DNA of 64,000 nucleotides from Aquabacterium sp. OR-4 (GCF_025290835.2 NZ_JAOCQD020000004.1:310001-374000); one strand, 5' to 3'; positions 18,001 through 22,644 are shown, counted from the first letter of the stretch. The notes: a model not told the origin generated them from the sequence alone. A program made the numbers and translations.

Positions 18001-20828
18001 GCGCCATCGGCATCGGCGGCGTAGGCGGTGACGGTGGCATCGTCGGCACTGCCGGTGATCGACAGGTACAGCCGCGCCGTCATCGCGCTGAAGTCGAGCG
18101 TGACGGTGGCCGTGCGGTCGGCCGCGGCCACGCCGGCGGCGTAGCTGTGCGCGATCTCCACGCCGGTGCCGGCGGCGCCGCTGTCGAGCCCGCGGCTGAA
18201 GTGGTCGGCCAGCCGGTACAGGTAGGCCAGGCCGGGGCGGCTTTGCACCTCGATGCGCTCGATGCGCTGCACGCCGCTGAGCGCGGCCGTGGCCTCGCCG
18301 TCGCGCTGCACGCTGAGGCCGGCGCCATCGAGCGGGCCTATGTCCACCGTGAGGCCCTGCGCCACGCCGGCAAAGGCCAGCGTGTCCACGCCCTGGCCGG
18401 CGGCCTCGGTCAGCGTGTCGCGGCCCCAGGCCTCGTTGCCGAACAGGTAGCGGTCGTTGCCGGCGCCGCCGCCGAGCTGGTCGTCGCCGGCCGCGCCGTT
18501 GAGCGTATCGGCGCCGTCGCCGCCCTGCAGCACGTTGGCGGCCGAGCCGCCGGTCAGCGTGTCGACGCCGCCGCCGCCCTGCATGGCCGTGGTGGCATTG
18601 CCGCCCAGCGTGTCGTTGCCGGCGCTGCCGACGACGAACTGGATGTTCCTGAACCCGCCGGCCAGGCCGCCGTTGAGGTTGGCGCCCTTGTTGGTGCTGG
18701 CGCTGGCGCCGTTGAAGATCAGGCCGGCATTGCCGGCATAGGCCTTGCCGCCGGCCACGTAGCTGACGCCGTCGACCGTGAAGCGCGTGCTGTAGCTGAG
18801 GATGCCGCGGCCGCTGGCGCCGCCATCCAGCGTGCCGGCCAGCTTGGCGCCGGCGGCCATCACGAACACCGTGCGGCCGCTGCCACCCACGATGCTGTGC
18901 ACCCGGTCGGCACTGAGAAACACCGTGGGCGTGCCGTTGCCCAGCGTGGCCACCTCCACCGTGCCATCGCCGGTGATGCGCACCATCAGGTCGGCCGCCA
19001 GCGCCGACAGGTTCAGCGTGTTGCTGCCCTGGCCGCCGTTGATGACCTCGATGCCGGAGAAGTCGAGCCGCTTGCCATCGGCCGTGAGGCTGCCGTCGCC
19101 GTTGACGCTGGTGATGGCCAGCGTGGCCGGGCCGGCCAGCGTGCCGGCGTTGAGCGTGTCGCGGCCGTCGCCGCCGATCACGTTCATGCGGCCGGTGTGG
19201 GTGAAGCGCGCGGCGGTGAGCGTGAAGACGTCGGCGCCGGCCTTGCCGTCGAGCGTGACGTTGTCGGCCAGGCTGTAGGGCGTGGTGGTGGTGCCCAGCA
19301 GCAGCGTGGAGCGGGTGGCCGCGCTGGAGGATTCGGTGATGCTGAAGCTGTTGGCCAGGGTGTTGCCGTCCAGCCGCACCTCGGCCAGCAGGCCGGCAAA
19401 ACCGGGGGCGGCCAGCACCGCGGCATCGATGCTGCCCAGCCGCGCCTCGAGCACCCAGTCACCGCCCAGCAGCGTGCTGCCGGTGGCATTGGTGGAGGCG
19501 GCCACATCGGCGCCCACCAGCTCGCCCAGGCGCTGCACAAAGGCCAGGCCGGTGCTGCCCGCGCCGCCGTCGCCGGCCTCGGCCACGTTGCAGCCGTAGA
19601 GCAGCAGGTCGGCGCCCGGCGCCAGCGCGCGGCGCCAGGCGCGCAACTCGGCGGCGGTGGTGCTGTGGTCGTCCAGGTCGTCCAGGCTCAGCGTGCGGTT
19701 GCCCAGGCGCAGGCTGCCGCGCCCGCCGTGGCTGAGCACCTGCACCGCGGCCACGCCCTGAAAGGCCTGCAGCAGCTGGCCGATCTGCGCCACGCCGTCC
19801 CAGCCAGCGTCGAGCACCACCACCAGCGCGTTGTCGAGCGCGGCGCCGGCGGCCGCTGGCGCGCCGGCCGCGTTCGCGGCAGCGTCCAGCGCCAGGCCGG
19901 GCAGCGGCGGGCGCAGGGCGGATGCATCGGCCGGCTCGGCGCTGCGGGTGCCAAACAGCGCCGCCAGCAGGGCCGGCACATCGCCCAGCGCGGGGTCGAT
20001 GACGATGATTTGCGTGGGCGGCGCCTGCGTGGCGCCGAGCGCCGCCAGCGCAGCCAGCGAGAGCTGCGCCCCCTGGCTGCTGAACACGCCCTGCAGCACG
20101 CGGCCGGCCACCACCGGCGCATGCTCTTCGACCAGGCGCACGCCGGCGCTGCCGCTCTGCAGGGCCATGGCCGCGTCCAGCCGCACCTGGCCGTGGCCGT
20201 CGTCGAGCGTCACGCGGCCATCGGCATGGGTGGTGCAGACCAGCTCGCCGGCCAGCGCCGAGGTGTCCACCGTGTCGTGCCCGCCGCCGCCCTGCAGCAG
20301 CAGGCCGGCCGTGGGCAGGGCCGTGCCGGTGAAGGTGAAGCGGTCGTCGCCGCTGCCGCCCAGCAGCTGCAGCACGCCGCGCGCCTGCAGCCGGTTGCCG
20401 GCGCCATCGCGCACCTGCACCAGGCCGTCGCCGGCGATCTGCACCTGCAGGCCGGCCGTCACCGCGCCAAAGTCGAGCACCAGGCCGGCCGCCGGTGGCG
20501 CCAGCAGGTCCAGCGTGCCCCAGCCATCGGCCAGGGCCAGGCGCTGCGGCAATGCGGCACCGGGCGGCGCGCTGGCGGGCTGGAAGGCCTGCGCAAAATC
20601 GGTGGCCATCTGCAGCGCACCGTGGCTGCGGCCGGCATCCAGCGGCGCCACCAGGGCGGCGCGGTCCGGATCGGGCGGCAGCACCGGCAGCTCGGCCGAC
20701 AGCAGCACCCGCGGCTCGAGCGGCTCGGCCACCGGCTTGCGCCGAAGCAGCGGCGCCGCGGGCCCGGGGGCGCCGCGGAGGGCATCGGCCAGGCGGCCGA
20801 TGAGGGTGCGCTTACTGAAGGGCGGCAC
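1..20828 (-). CDS. Giant LEPR-XLL / DUF4347 / RTX-repeat secreted protein (3' end outside window)
   Basis: The reverse frame is open from a GTG at 20828 to the window edge, at least 6,942 codons; the stop lies outside. Visible parts in order: LEPRVLL motif at residues 37-43; DUF4347 domain at about 270-475; RTX blocks GGxGxDxLxG near residues 735-800 and 1060-1155; a stretch of 85-100-residue repeats near 2290-2625; a zinc-protease signature HEIGHVLGVAH from residue 2907; a long repeat-poor stretch; a further RTX block at about 4735-4885; then W-containing modules. There is no N-terminal signal peptide, as expected for type I secretion, whose signal would be at the unseen C-terminus. The gene overlaps the upstream TolC-type gene by 17 bp. 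GTG is chosen because no ATG in this frame precedes the LEPR motif. Likely a surface adhesin or matrix exoprotein; substrate unknown. Long plus-strand ORFs here are antisense shadows. Confidence 0.9.
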   Translation of the reverse strand, partial: MPPFSKRTLIGRLADALRGAPGPAAPLLRRKPVAEPLEPRVLLSAELPVLPPDPDRAALVAPLDAGRSHGALQMATDFAQAFQPASAPPGAALPQRLALADGWGTLDLLAPPAAGLVLDFGAVTAGLQVQIAGDGLVQVRDGAGNRLQARGVLQLLGGSGDDRFTFTGTALPTAGLLLQGGGGHDTVDTSALAGELVCTTHADGRVTLDDGHGQVRLDAAMALQSGSAGVRLVEEHAPVVAGRVLQGVFSSQGAQLSLAALAALGATQAPPTQIIVIDPALGDVPALLAALFGTRSAEPADASALRPPLPGLALDAAANAAGAPAAAGAALDNALVVVLDAGWDGVAQIGQLLQAFQGVAAVQVLSHGGRGSLRLGNRTLSLDDLDDHSTTAAELRAWRRALAPGADLLLYGCNVAEAGDGGAGSTGLAFVQRLGELVGADVAASTNATGSTLLGGDWVLEARLGSIDAAVLAAPGFAGLLAEVRLDGNTLANSFSITESSSAATRSTLLLGTTTTPYSLADNVTLDGKAGADVFTLTAARFTHTGRMNVIGGDGRDTLNAGTLAGPATLAITSVNGDGSLTADGKRLDFSGIEVINGGQGSNTLNLSALAADLMVRITGDGTVEVATLGNGTPTVFLSADRVHSIVGGSGRTVFVMAAGAKLAGTLDGGASGRGILSYSTRFTVDGVSYVAGGKAYAGNAGLIFNGASASTNKGANLNGGLAGGFRNIQFVVGSAGNDTLGGNATTAMQGGGGVDTLTGGSAANVLQGGDGADTLNGAAGDDQLGGGAGNDRYLFGNEAWGRDTLTEAAGQGVDTLAFAGVAQGLTVDIGPLDGAGLSVQRDGEATAALSGVQRIERIEVQSRPGLAYLYRLADHFSRGLDSGAAGTGVEIAHSYAAGVAAADRTATVTLDFSAMTARLYLSITGSADDATVTAYAADADGARTGAALLTAHGVTAITGSQGGTTYRFGQGAGLKGRIDNPANAPLERNVLDFSDSSSAIVLGVVGSGAPATRGYTLSALNGGQRDGFAGIGRLVGSGGADTFTVFDSLQIDGADGQDQINAQDAGAHTLEGGAGNDQLLGQAGADALSGGAGNDTLTGHAGNDAATAGDTLDGGAGNDTLLGSALADTLGGGTGNDTLTGGAGNDTLQGGAGDDRYVFDTGFGRDTVQDIPADAKAADSGTDTLDFSAVVLGAGQQFTHVLSGGALQSGVAAPVDDTQKYVHDGEFGASNGQVGAAGLGSGTADLVTVAAGQLKHIDKIVASAGSNEFIFGNDWGLSEGLTDYITANKTNHTLSIDTQRVVDPTTNDVTWVNVDQDLPALATHSYSGAAAAVAVIGIDRGHDVLVLAGDTVAVQVGQALYLLQGATVAGQSNNTGAGLASYTVESVERVAASGSTPAMTRVTVREALAIDTQPGGDGLLADRQLSGLQITVSGQQITLAGGGDLSALLTDQRELSIGGLRLTVAGAASHDAQGTRFSVAETLDDAQRATLAAATSAHRLLGDVAGIDRGGDVFIVAGDQRALFSAGAELQLRDAAAANNSSSAGGYAVQAAALAGGNTRITVAQAIAQDFDAAQAGTLSRDFTGAIVAADGRQLKLRGDWSAYFAALGSTRFSLSATPLAGGAASTLQLQVAQAAGQAPSYHAAATLTLDFRAVTKPLKFEFSTDKDSGRTSLKVSLVAKADLAALLGRFGSAPGWVAGLFNDSDYNTITFTDVGANTVVYGGREANTFSAAPGTDFKGRVVAGEGFRAGTGVAYDLLMGNLLSFESPTLPPVTVQNTLDYSAVLVSGQGLKAGLKSLFNAANLGNTFAAQAATAQPRFSGGISGINHIVFGPGANVYVGTGMVGNLNLINDAAELKKLLTGGQVTAGTKAALMRSFFGSSNTFTVGGNLLTELAGLALDTGSKAAGLIAKLLQPGTFAPGFHLLAGKSGADTYKFKGIWGWAAVAEYPDVKVAGVPLPEAFDTLDFSAVSSDLNFTIVEVTTDNIAGLNSLLGANSDGSGAHFTVGTNLVLVNDVFVNSVAGAEDKTVAQGKTLTIGGVSYEYGLNMVLANDIENIVGGQGVNTFRFVSTSSGKRPSLLGSISTGSGGSVVLDYSLYDPGNSGSKGVTVDLGAGPDWTMPHSGDVLVPGLVSIPTVAITYGSADAVQGSRLFGGEAIAQSLGVDPKLLLTRLVAVAGGQNVTGTPRNDTLSGNSGNNILVSSGGADVLDGGSDAITRGETPITPVSYGGSAQPVRQGDIASYEKSAGAVLMQLGDAGSEGRAWMGNPVQRLVLPAHAVALHLGVEKSPDGAGTLARPVLVSTPATLSRSSTAAELQAAIQQLVSASGFGGSATVSGQGSSADPWVVTVDGVGVPLLQSGDPAVQVQALGSALDTSRLPAGFATLSQAVTAAAGSGFELAWSLGSTGALEAGASAAALQTALRALHPAATVDGAGTAAAPWLIGFGSGPAMPLSATASTGSASVVLNAVQWVQAGAGGAGFTLSLGGATTTELRAGSSAAEVQAALRSAGAGSADAATRERLAAVTVSGSGTSAEPWRVSFDGASSAVGLLGASHAAVSVQGAHRLTAAAGSSFTLALGARASFGATATADDIAAALAPSDGALLKVTGAGTATNPWLLSWHAGSTAQRLTSTSAGVQVQQLADVRFAAAGAAAVADAAATTVLRNIEGATGGAGNDVLLGSAGRNFFRFTDGWGSDVVVGGGAPAGQRDVIDFSEVTTAITTHQLADRTVFETTDAKGQLHRVIAFGEFDVMDSISALQKRMAKLGAWLGAGVGLPVNLSKVTLLADDGGTAAGAAAAAPLSQAELDAAAVEAVRRWSLTGVPAAAGIDLATLRFNIGDLDGAMLGYTGAGVITLDRDAAGRGWHADASPASEAAFTLAQGLGRVATAGSPAAGRVDLLSVVMHEIGHVLGVAHSTSATLRHGVTDAALAPGVRSGFPPELLREAVALSGDSEGALLAGASSDQTALSEGLTALAGWVSGFGDKIDSLLSPEVPFIGKTVGELLGYTPSIGQDIAQQVATQIEAQIGRVFANRAQVSTADLVDGVHVFASPSSNPREFVGRIQIPGFSLNALDLSTLEIPGGTLGDIASSVASTLGLRLTGDASQLKVAGNIELLFTFGLDAATGAFYVTDPTLSASVDVGDKPATVVAVSQGGHSVLLAAALGDRSADFTAGQTLDISGSTGAVNDATYTVISASFADGQTRLVLAEALASTTPAAAGQVLLRGSGGAADSAYAIGGLQARGDQFTVQGDLTTVNAADPAKWSVALAAGQKVYVSGSNGNDAYYTVQSARYDALTGLTTLTVAEDIASSLAGGRLRPTFDLGVALGPVGLGVNDAVLGANLGIQLVAGGRLGTADLLDAEARDKTVADLAPGLPQLLASSSFDVILPLQPTGALLGADAQPVVLSAISANQPAPTSIAQFFARIGSGLKISGDLGEMFTFKGLSLDAILQAIEQGLDSLVGHAPQTEVQRLVFQGQGSFTLLYDGLETATIEQGADTAATAARIAQALMALAPLRTVAVAWHEADPALSGDSSGWDIQFLQLAGNSHDARMLASTTAGVAFQLQRAGQDADGQLYAKLPFIGKSAAELFGQGGVDFVTQLHQVFRQAAAAARDLTELEARVNAELVALFAPLGLAGSQPFTLRYADSTFSLGLNLGLDYSAQLPIDLNLAELDPTLAAVSDTLGLRVQSGGTLTLDASASLVFGAGFDLRDVTQPLAFVTDDSGLRLNLDLRNTTPLDFKAAIDVPVIGEVGLFVRDGSASLTLAAGATLKAAGGDGRYAITDLGASAVDVYFRGEAQADLPLYFPSSALPVGGSTRDLNHDGLADNVLHLAGQIDATLGSGISTRLSHVVPSLLPAIDVFALLNDPATLLQGLDGMFSGVKAGLQSRFAALALPLIGDKLKDSANFVDSLRNSLLGVASGQGGTDVLSSARYSSGSLGAFLADAAALNADADPDNDITVAELVLDQIRDELYQTLGAAGLDVLRVPLLDAEGEPVYDSATGAPRLRSVSSADDVQLVLDGDGLRFNVTLGDSLLKYIFPDDQDGTVETLEYNPLKDAVSIPIDFAAAIPGFALSTGPNDTIDLRFNYVMGLGFGVSKADGFFLDTAGVTAGGQELQLDLSATVSAGASLNAHVIFLDGRLEDVDDGRPSGLYGQFTVDLTDSGGNGRYTVFKPAFLGNPVSETLGITAELTAVADVDLAAKLSVQSIDVGGGHTFDFPSITTTLRYDQSFVRATLGTSGSSFAFGGTPQIVFEDVTLNLGEFITGFMAPIIEQVHNITGPLEPLAAILTAEIPLLKQMGAKQTTLLDIGGTILGQTKYASAVKAVRAIVEVINMVKAVDAFISENPGEPLLIRFGSFVVGGDARNKNNPEAVPSSTPDTLNVSGQVNQGAARNVVGKIGTTPGSWQFPLLTSPKELFGLLMGKEVTLFKYDLPSLDLQFIYQQVFPIFPGLNAKLGGEIRATTHITLGLSTRGFIEFQASGYKPADIPLIFTHGFFLDDHGIEGSGRDAPEATLVAKITAGASVGIGGLIEVGVEGYIKAQVNFDLADDPNDGTGIYINNDPKKGYAIAPVYDGKIYLDELLDDPECLFNIYGDISVGLDAYFWVGVDLGFFGKITIFSARKTFFTAVLYDFSFSCPDDVPVLATLNNGVLHLDMAAQTKGDQIVGERFLITEVLLPTGAGGANERYIQVGARGAKNYFRLSDVGRVVSDGTAYDDEIIVDGSIGSAVDVVLHGGAGNDRLLVSADAGGRVRELYGDAGNDSLVGSDLADLLDGGEGNDTLMGLKGDDRLVGGTGNDTLDGGLGNDTLRGSAGDDRLYGSDGNDDVAGEAGDDLAYGGIGADRLDGGDGLDRLYGEAGDDRLIGGAGDDVLTGGAGLDLVGGGSGSDRIVWALGEGADGFIEGDADGSGGVDTLAVTAGGSADAFTVSAAAAGTSVTDAASGERLSRADLGVQVLINGLSLLATGIERLELNAGAGADVVTINDLKGTLVASVAIDAGVASGSSFVEQVVMQDVTDAAGVVSQVPVMQAATDANGNVRIAAGRIAGNEDRSARTEQATQLTLGGEVVAGNRWQVALDGTVFAVDAGTRSNDTLEALAAALAARINLDARFHAEADGASLTVSAAGGGRSFFVTDTTVYASAAADSDESGKSAIQRSPLEVFQQFWQGTATATLTGAAPAEVPSTWRISIGDTDFEVQAVAGASLDSIASALRQRINADARYQAGGSGADVAVQVLDAAAGPFALELNKSYEVPSTTTVEVPNVGSDGADDRITLHGGQATAVANHAADGDAFTLASSNGDVTVQQAGGPQFTLLNTTRSSRGLALQGSEPEFGSADRLVIQAGAGDDTLNASGLREDLLAVQLLGEAGADTITGSDYADVIDGGQGNDTLTGGAGVDLFFDAGGTDTLRESFDRDQSLFGNLYVNGTITGNSGGSFYRPDHVAEQAANALAQARDGSLTLRDGRLNALAPVVSVAAPAGAGVVVVQQPVYGSDGQFQQLGLAFSGASVVAGQVWAVTVSSLDGAGQRFAATYSYTAGSNGDVLSMAQVLLALAELANADSRSELTAEDAGPEPIVHGIIDQGDRYAAGAEVESLVDARTVQEIFELAVLLGGDSDNILAVNDTDGLITVAGGQRAVSDWQGAVTLDNGSGTGTELYLVALKGTQARYTLADSGGTAGWDDVVVLGTAGRDLFTLDANASVGQVFSGSLLDPAFPYRLAASASAILPRPSQAAEIYTTVTITGPGALAGDARLVIDRVDVTGSRLSLAGSSASFRITADDAATGRVTAGRSYAVVLGGITYAYTAVAGDTDAVVAAQLVALVRGPGSAGEALSFQNAERLTVRTGAGDDTVTSRDTAVQTIVETGAGNDNITIGMVEQVPDRGNGTIDNPAGVPVVDLNHLSNGVSAAAWFYGGAGDDYFQVDHNAAALSLFGEADDDTFVVNTFLVLNQNPDDPGSITNLARLFGGGGSNRYQYLQNAPVQIHGGTGIDTLVVNGTAVGDSFIVTDRFVAGAGRIVAFTGIEKLEVNGAAGEDSIYVLSSPASLTVTIRGGTGNDTLHLAGDHPVLFNDPPAFSYQPPAIRVQDAPSIVYSSVSFDPWRQYFNIGWWGDRTLWNFVQLLGNRGVVDSYVRALVTLEVNSWFRALKQTYRYVDIKYSDANYGSGLAGILNYATASTRWHFGWGHWWRWDPWVGYSFDMPTMSIEVGTEVWPEPRLVTPPKVTVDPAAFALKLPAVNDLKGVRGRLIIDGGEDTQANLDRVVVHDQGAGADLIGALRTVDESKTDASGSVAVTTYLNLTGLGLGRGTVNGTAYDGVLFQNIEAFDLLLGAGNDQLTLSAGPVAGKAVSTRVSLGAGDDRVTISALPGLTTLMGGAGSDTVTVHAEQGAAALIASQLTVLGNDELFEQSQAITYNAAFHDPLIAAAPSVVIHSNGGTQASPAPQSNAPILSASRTAFVTVLGPVAQVSTSANILALATPVEVYWQQALVTLGGTAQGERWALLLDGQDIGYSAGQADTLDSVAAQLAARADATVYAVSAASGGRISITRRDGRAFTASVLRGYDSAATVSGDPMMDFRQFQLSGTVQAGAVWRIAFNGAVYSRTATASDTLQSIAAALREQIGDSARVNRYLDVYSVALDPVSGLPAEDVIQRRGEPATGYQETGFQLRGRAMTDAAGRALYEDALGQRVTSNTGKPLYVIDQAGGTPLFLDSQGRFTTRDTGQQAVAVVQGQALPMPLYRNSSGELSNWAEGALLTQVAALAPVAGQTQALYIDGNGNRAVAQPLAATGVQLSGVQLWGYYRYPGNVISSTAIGLNYTVVVDFNHPQAVPLYLRVNSVGQLELNTERITGEVFRVGDAGTAVAYQSFLDTHKGYRAGTPLYKHRNLAGEWVVSDDAFAGLRPAVLSLADLRGTGLPRSTGLFVDTTGALRTTATAGARQ
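950..5700 (-). repeat. Recurring W-x-[IV] module family inside the giant protein
   Basis: A module of about 60-70 residues recurs at least four to six times in this part of the giant protein. It has an AGxxW-x-[IV]-x-[LF]-[DN]-G core, an aromatic residue a few positions later, and a DTLxxIAxALxxxI helix-like segment often followed by N-x-DAR. Clear copies encode at about 5480-5650, 5130-5310, 1200-1370 and 950-1090. Weaker copies lie near 4190-4290 and 3360-3450. RTX-like or beta-rich segments separate them. I do not recognise the module as a named family. Confidence 0.6.
6170..6625 (-). repeat. RTX (hemolysin-type calcium-binding) nonapeptide block
   Basis: About ten to fourteen tandem nonapeptides of the GGxGxDxLx type read on the minus strand, for example GGAGDDVLT and GEAGDDRLI. 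In this family such repeats bind calcium and fold as a parallel beta-roll after export by a type I system. This is the longest RTX block in the visible part of the giant protein. It sits immediately C-terminal to W-free, beta-rich sequence encoded at about 6,700-11,000. Confidence 0.88.
12078..12110 (-). other. Zinc metalloprotease signature HExxHxxGxxH in the giant protein
   Basis: Minus-strand codons read HEIGHVLGVAH, residues 2907-2917, giving three histidine ligands and the catalytic glutamate of metzincins. The preceding stretch with GWHAD and AGRVDLLSVVM resembles matrixin-like domains seen in LEPR-XLL proteins. The methionine of a Met-turn is not evident in the 20 residues that follow, where related proteins often have one. 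Activity is therefore plausible but not assured. Confidence 0.75.
12955..13960 (-). repeat. Four tandem 80-100-residue repeats with a GxGTxxxPW core
   Basis: Four consecutive units read on the minus strand. Each has an SAAExQxAL-like helix segment, then V-x-G-x-G-[TS]-x-x-x-P-W and a short strand. The PW cores lie near 13790, 13505, 13210 and 12970, so the unit is about 240-290 bp. The block lies just N-terminal to a short RTX stretch and the metalloprotease signature. It may be a repeated beta-domain spacer or ligand-binding array; no function is assigned. Confidence 0.6.
17360..17640 (-). repeat. RTX nonapeptide block in the N-terminal third of the giant protein
   Basis: Successive units such as GGAGNDTLT, GGAGNDTLQ and GQAGADALS read on the minus strand. 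They end in GGAGDDRYVFDTGFG, the usual closing motif of RTX blocks. One unit is interrupted by an extra segment around AATAGDTLDGG. Confidence 0.88.
18430..18625 (-). repeat. RTX nonapeptide block near residues 735-800 of the giant protein
   Basis: The minus strand encodes units including GSAGNDTLG, GGGGVDTLT, GGDGADTLN and GGAGNDRYL, a typical calcium-binding beta-roll block. It lies between the DUF4347 region and the longer RTX block at 17360-17640. Confidence 0.85.
19400..20015 (-). other. DUF4347 domain of the giant protein
   Basis: The minus strand encodes VVVLDAGWDG, then VLSHGGRGSLRLGN, then LLLYGCNVAE and a GADVAAS...GGDWVLE segment, the standard landmarks of DUF4347. His367 (SHG) and Cys413 (YGC) are spaced and dressed like the His-Gly and hydrophobic-x-Cys elements of clan CD cysteine peptidases. 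This resemblance is an inference; the family is usually annotated only as a domain near the N-terminus of giant RTX or cadherin-like exoproteins. Confidence 0.82.
20700..20720 (-). other. LEPR-XLL motif of the giant protein
   Basis: The codons read LEPRVLL at residues 37-43, preceded by a basic stretch (LLRRKPVAEP). The LEPR-XLL motif marks the N-terminus of a class of very large secreted proteins, usually followed by DUF4347 as here. Confidence 0.9.
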
Positions 20829-22185
20829 CCACTTCTGCCAGATGGGTTTCAGACAGGCTGCCCGCCGCCTGCGCCAGCCTCAGCCGGTTGACCAGGTAGT
20901 CGTAGCGCGCCTGGGCATGGTCGCGGCGCGCGGCAAACAGGTCGCGCTGCGCATCCAGCACCGGCAGCAGGGTGTTGATGCCGGCGGCATAACCCTGCTC
21001 GCGCGCGGCCACGGCCGACTGCTGCGCCAGCACCGACTGCGCCAGCGCCTGCACCAGGCCGACACCGCTGACCAGGCCCTCGTAGGCGGCGCGGGTCTGG
21101 CGCTCGAGGGCGCGGCGCTCCTGCTCGTGCTCCTCGCGCGCCTTCAGGTGCTTGAAGCCGGCCTCCTTGGTGACGGCCAGCACCGCACCGCCCTCGAACA
21201 GCGGCACGCTCAGGCGCAGCGACAGCTCGCGGGTGTCGACATTGCTGCCGCCGCCAAACAGGGTGCTGCCCGAATCCTTGCGGTTCTGGGTGTAGACCAT
21301 GTTCACGCTCGGATAGTGCGCGGCCTTCTGGCGCTCGATCTCGATGCCCGCCACCTCCACCGCGGCGGCGCGCGCGCGCAGCGACAGATTGCCCTCGCGC
21401 GCGGCGCCGATCCAGGCGCCCAGCTCGGCCGGCTCGGGCACGGCCAGCGGCAGCTCGCTGCGCAGGCTTTGCAGGGTGCCGGGCTCGCGGCCGGTGATCT
21501 CTTGCAGGCCCTGGCGCGCATCGGCCAGCTTGTTGCGCGATTCGATCTCGCGCGCCTGCGCCAGCGCATGGCGGGCGGTGGCGTCGTGCAGCACGGTGAT
21601 GGTGCCCAGGCCGCTCTTGAGCTTCTCGCGCGCCAGCTCCAGTGCGCGGCCCAGCGCCTCGCGCTCGGCGGTGGCAAAGGCCAGCGCGTCCTGCGCGGCC
21701 AGCACCTGCAGGTAGGCGCTGGCGGTGCGCAGCATCAGGTCCTGCTCGGCCGCCAGCAGCGTGTAGCTGGCCTGCTGCACGCTGGCCTTGGCCTGCTCGA
21801 AGCGCTCGATCACGTCTTTGCGGAACAAGGGCTGCACCAGCGACAGCGTGCGGCTGCGGGTGGGAAAGTCGGTGGTGCCGGGGCCGAAGATCGGGTTCTC
21901 GCTGCTGATGATGCGCTGGCGCGTCTCGACGCTTTCGGCCTCGAAGCGCAGCGTGGGCAGAAAGCCGGCAAAGGCCTGGTCGTGCAGGGTCTCGGTGGCC
22001 CGCGCGGTGTAGAGCACGGCGCGGTATTTGGGGTCGGCCGCCAGGGCCTGGCGGTAGGTGTCGGTGAGGTTCTGGGTCTGGGTCTGGGTTTGGGTCTGGG
22101 CCATGGCCGGCACCGCAGCCCACAGGCCGGCCAGCAAACACGCACCCCAGCGCGGCATCCACCGCGAACTGCTTGAACCGGACAC
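20812..22185 (-). CDS. TolC-family outer-membrane efflux/type I secretion channel
   Basis: A 457-residue protein with an N-terminal signal peptide (hydrophobic LLAGLWAAVPAMAQ) and two outer-membrane efflux protein repeats: alpha-helical segments such as EQAKASVQQASYTLLAAEQD and a C-terminal AGINTLLPVLDAQRDLF segment typical of TolC. Size matches the family (430-490). The GTG at 22185 has a GGGGAG Shine-Dalgarno five bases upstream; an ATG at 22158 would give 448 residues and keep the signal peptide. Its 3' end overlaps the start of the giant exoprotein gene, so the two are probably translationally coupled and the channel very likely exports that protein. The ABC and membrane-fusion subunits of the type I system are not in the window and may lie beyond the left edge. 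Confidence 0.93.
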   Translation of the reverse strand: MSGSSSSRWMPRWGACLLAGLWAAVPAMAQTQTQTQTQNLTDTYRQALAADPKYRAVLYTARATETLHDQAFAGFLPTLRFEAESVETRQRIISSENPIFGPGTTDFPTRSRTLSLVQPLFRKDVIERFEQAKASVQQASYTLLAAEQDLMLRTASAYLQVLAAQDALAFATAEREALGRALELAREKLKSGLGTITVLHDATARHALAQAREIESRNKLADARQGLQEITGREPGTLQSLRSELPLAVPEPAELGAWIGAAREGNLSLRARAAAVEVAGIEIERQKAAHYPSVNMVYTQNRKDSGSTLFGGGSNVDTRELSLRLSVPLFEGGAVLAVTKEAGFKHLKAREEHEQERRALERQTRAAYEGLVSGVGLVQALAQSVLAQQSAVAAREQGYAAGINTLLPVLDAQRDLFAARRDHAQARYDYLVNRLRLAQAAGSLSETHLAEVGAALQ

Positions 22186-22644
22186 CACTGCTCCCCGCAG
22201 ATCCTGCGCAGCGGCCCCATCTCGGCACCACGCAAAACGGTCGTCAACGCGTGGCCGGTGATGAACTTCACCGCCCAGCAATTGAACTGAGACATTTTTA
22301 ACACGTTGTAGCAGGTCGGCCGAACCCCACGCGTTGATCTGGCGAAAGCCGCACCCCCCTGCTGTGAGGGGGTAGGCGCTGAAACCCGGCCTGGCCCGGC
22401 GCGGTGCACCTGCGGCCTGACCGCACGAGGCAGCGGCGGGCCGAATACCCGCGGCGCGCGGCACCGGGCCGCGGCGTCCATGCGGGAAAACCAGAATCAA
22501 TTTGCTAATTGGAAATGTTTTCCGATCGGAATAGGATTCCATCAGGTTTCGCGGCAGCCCCTGCCCTGGCCTGGACCGCGCCCCGTCGCCGGCATGTCGC
22601 CGGCCCCAGTGGCGGGGCCCGCACCAACACCGGAGAAGCATTCC
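22186..22644. promoter_or_regulatory. Divergent promoter region between tolC-like and thuA-like genes
   Basis: A 459-bp non-coding stretch between divergent genes. It has two relatively A/T-rich islands, near 22276-22310 and 22490-22545, the likely promoter zones for the leftward and rightward genes. The right island holds the IclR-like operator, a 12-bp perfect palindrome TTCCGATCGGAA (22520-22531) and GGAAT-AGG-ATTCC (22528-22540). The thuA-like reading frame stays open upstream to 22480, but its usual start follows a Shine-Dalgarno at 22632. Confidence 0.6.
22509..22529 (-). promoter_or_regulatory. IclR-type operator upstream of the exported six-gene cluster
   Basis: On the minus strand this 21-mer matches the site at 30491-30511 at 19 of 21 positions. 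Its core, TGGAAA-TGT-TTTCCG on the plus strand, is a near-perfect 6-3-6 inverted repeat. It resembles the TGGAAATNATTTCCA consensus remembered for E. coli IclR. It lies about 116 bp before the thuA-like start codon. Confidence 0.7.

Noticed and set aside
13977..20891. A 2,304-codon plus-strand open frame
   Set aside because: Same antisense effect, in the same frame relation to the giant gene; no domain is recognisable in it.
22200..22480. Small plus-strand ORFs between the divergent tolC-like and thuA-like genes
   Set aside because: They have no codon-usage support, no ribosome-binding site and no recognisable sequence; this is promoter and leader DNA.
22480..22644. An upstream ATG at 22480 extending the ThuA-like protein
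   Set aside because: The added 55 residues run through the IclR-like operator and precede a complete signal peptide. ATG 22645 has a Shine-Dalgarno.
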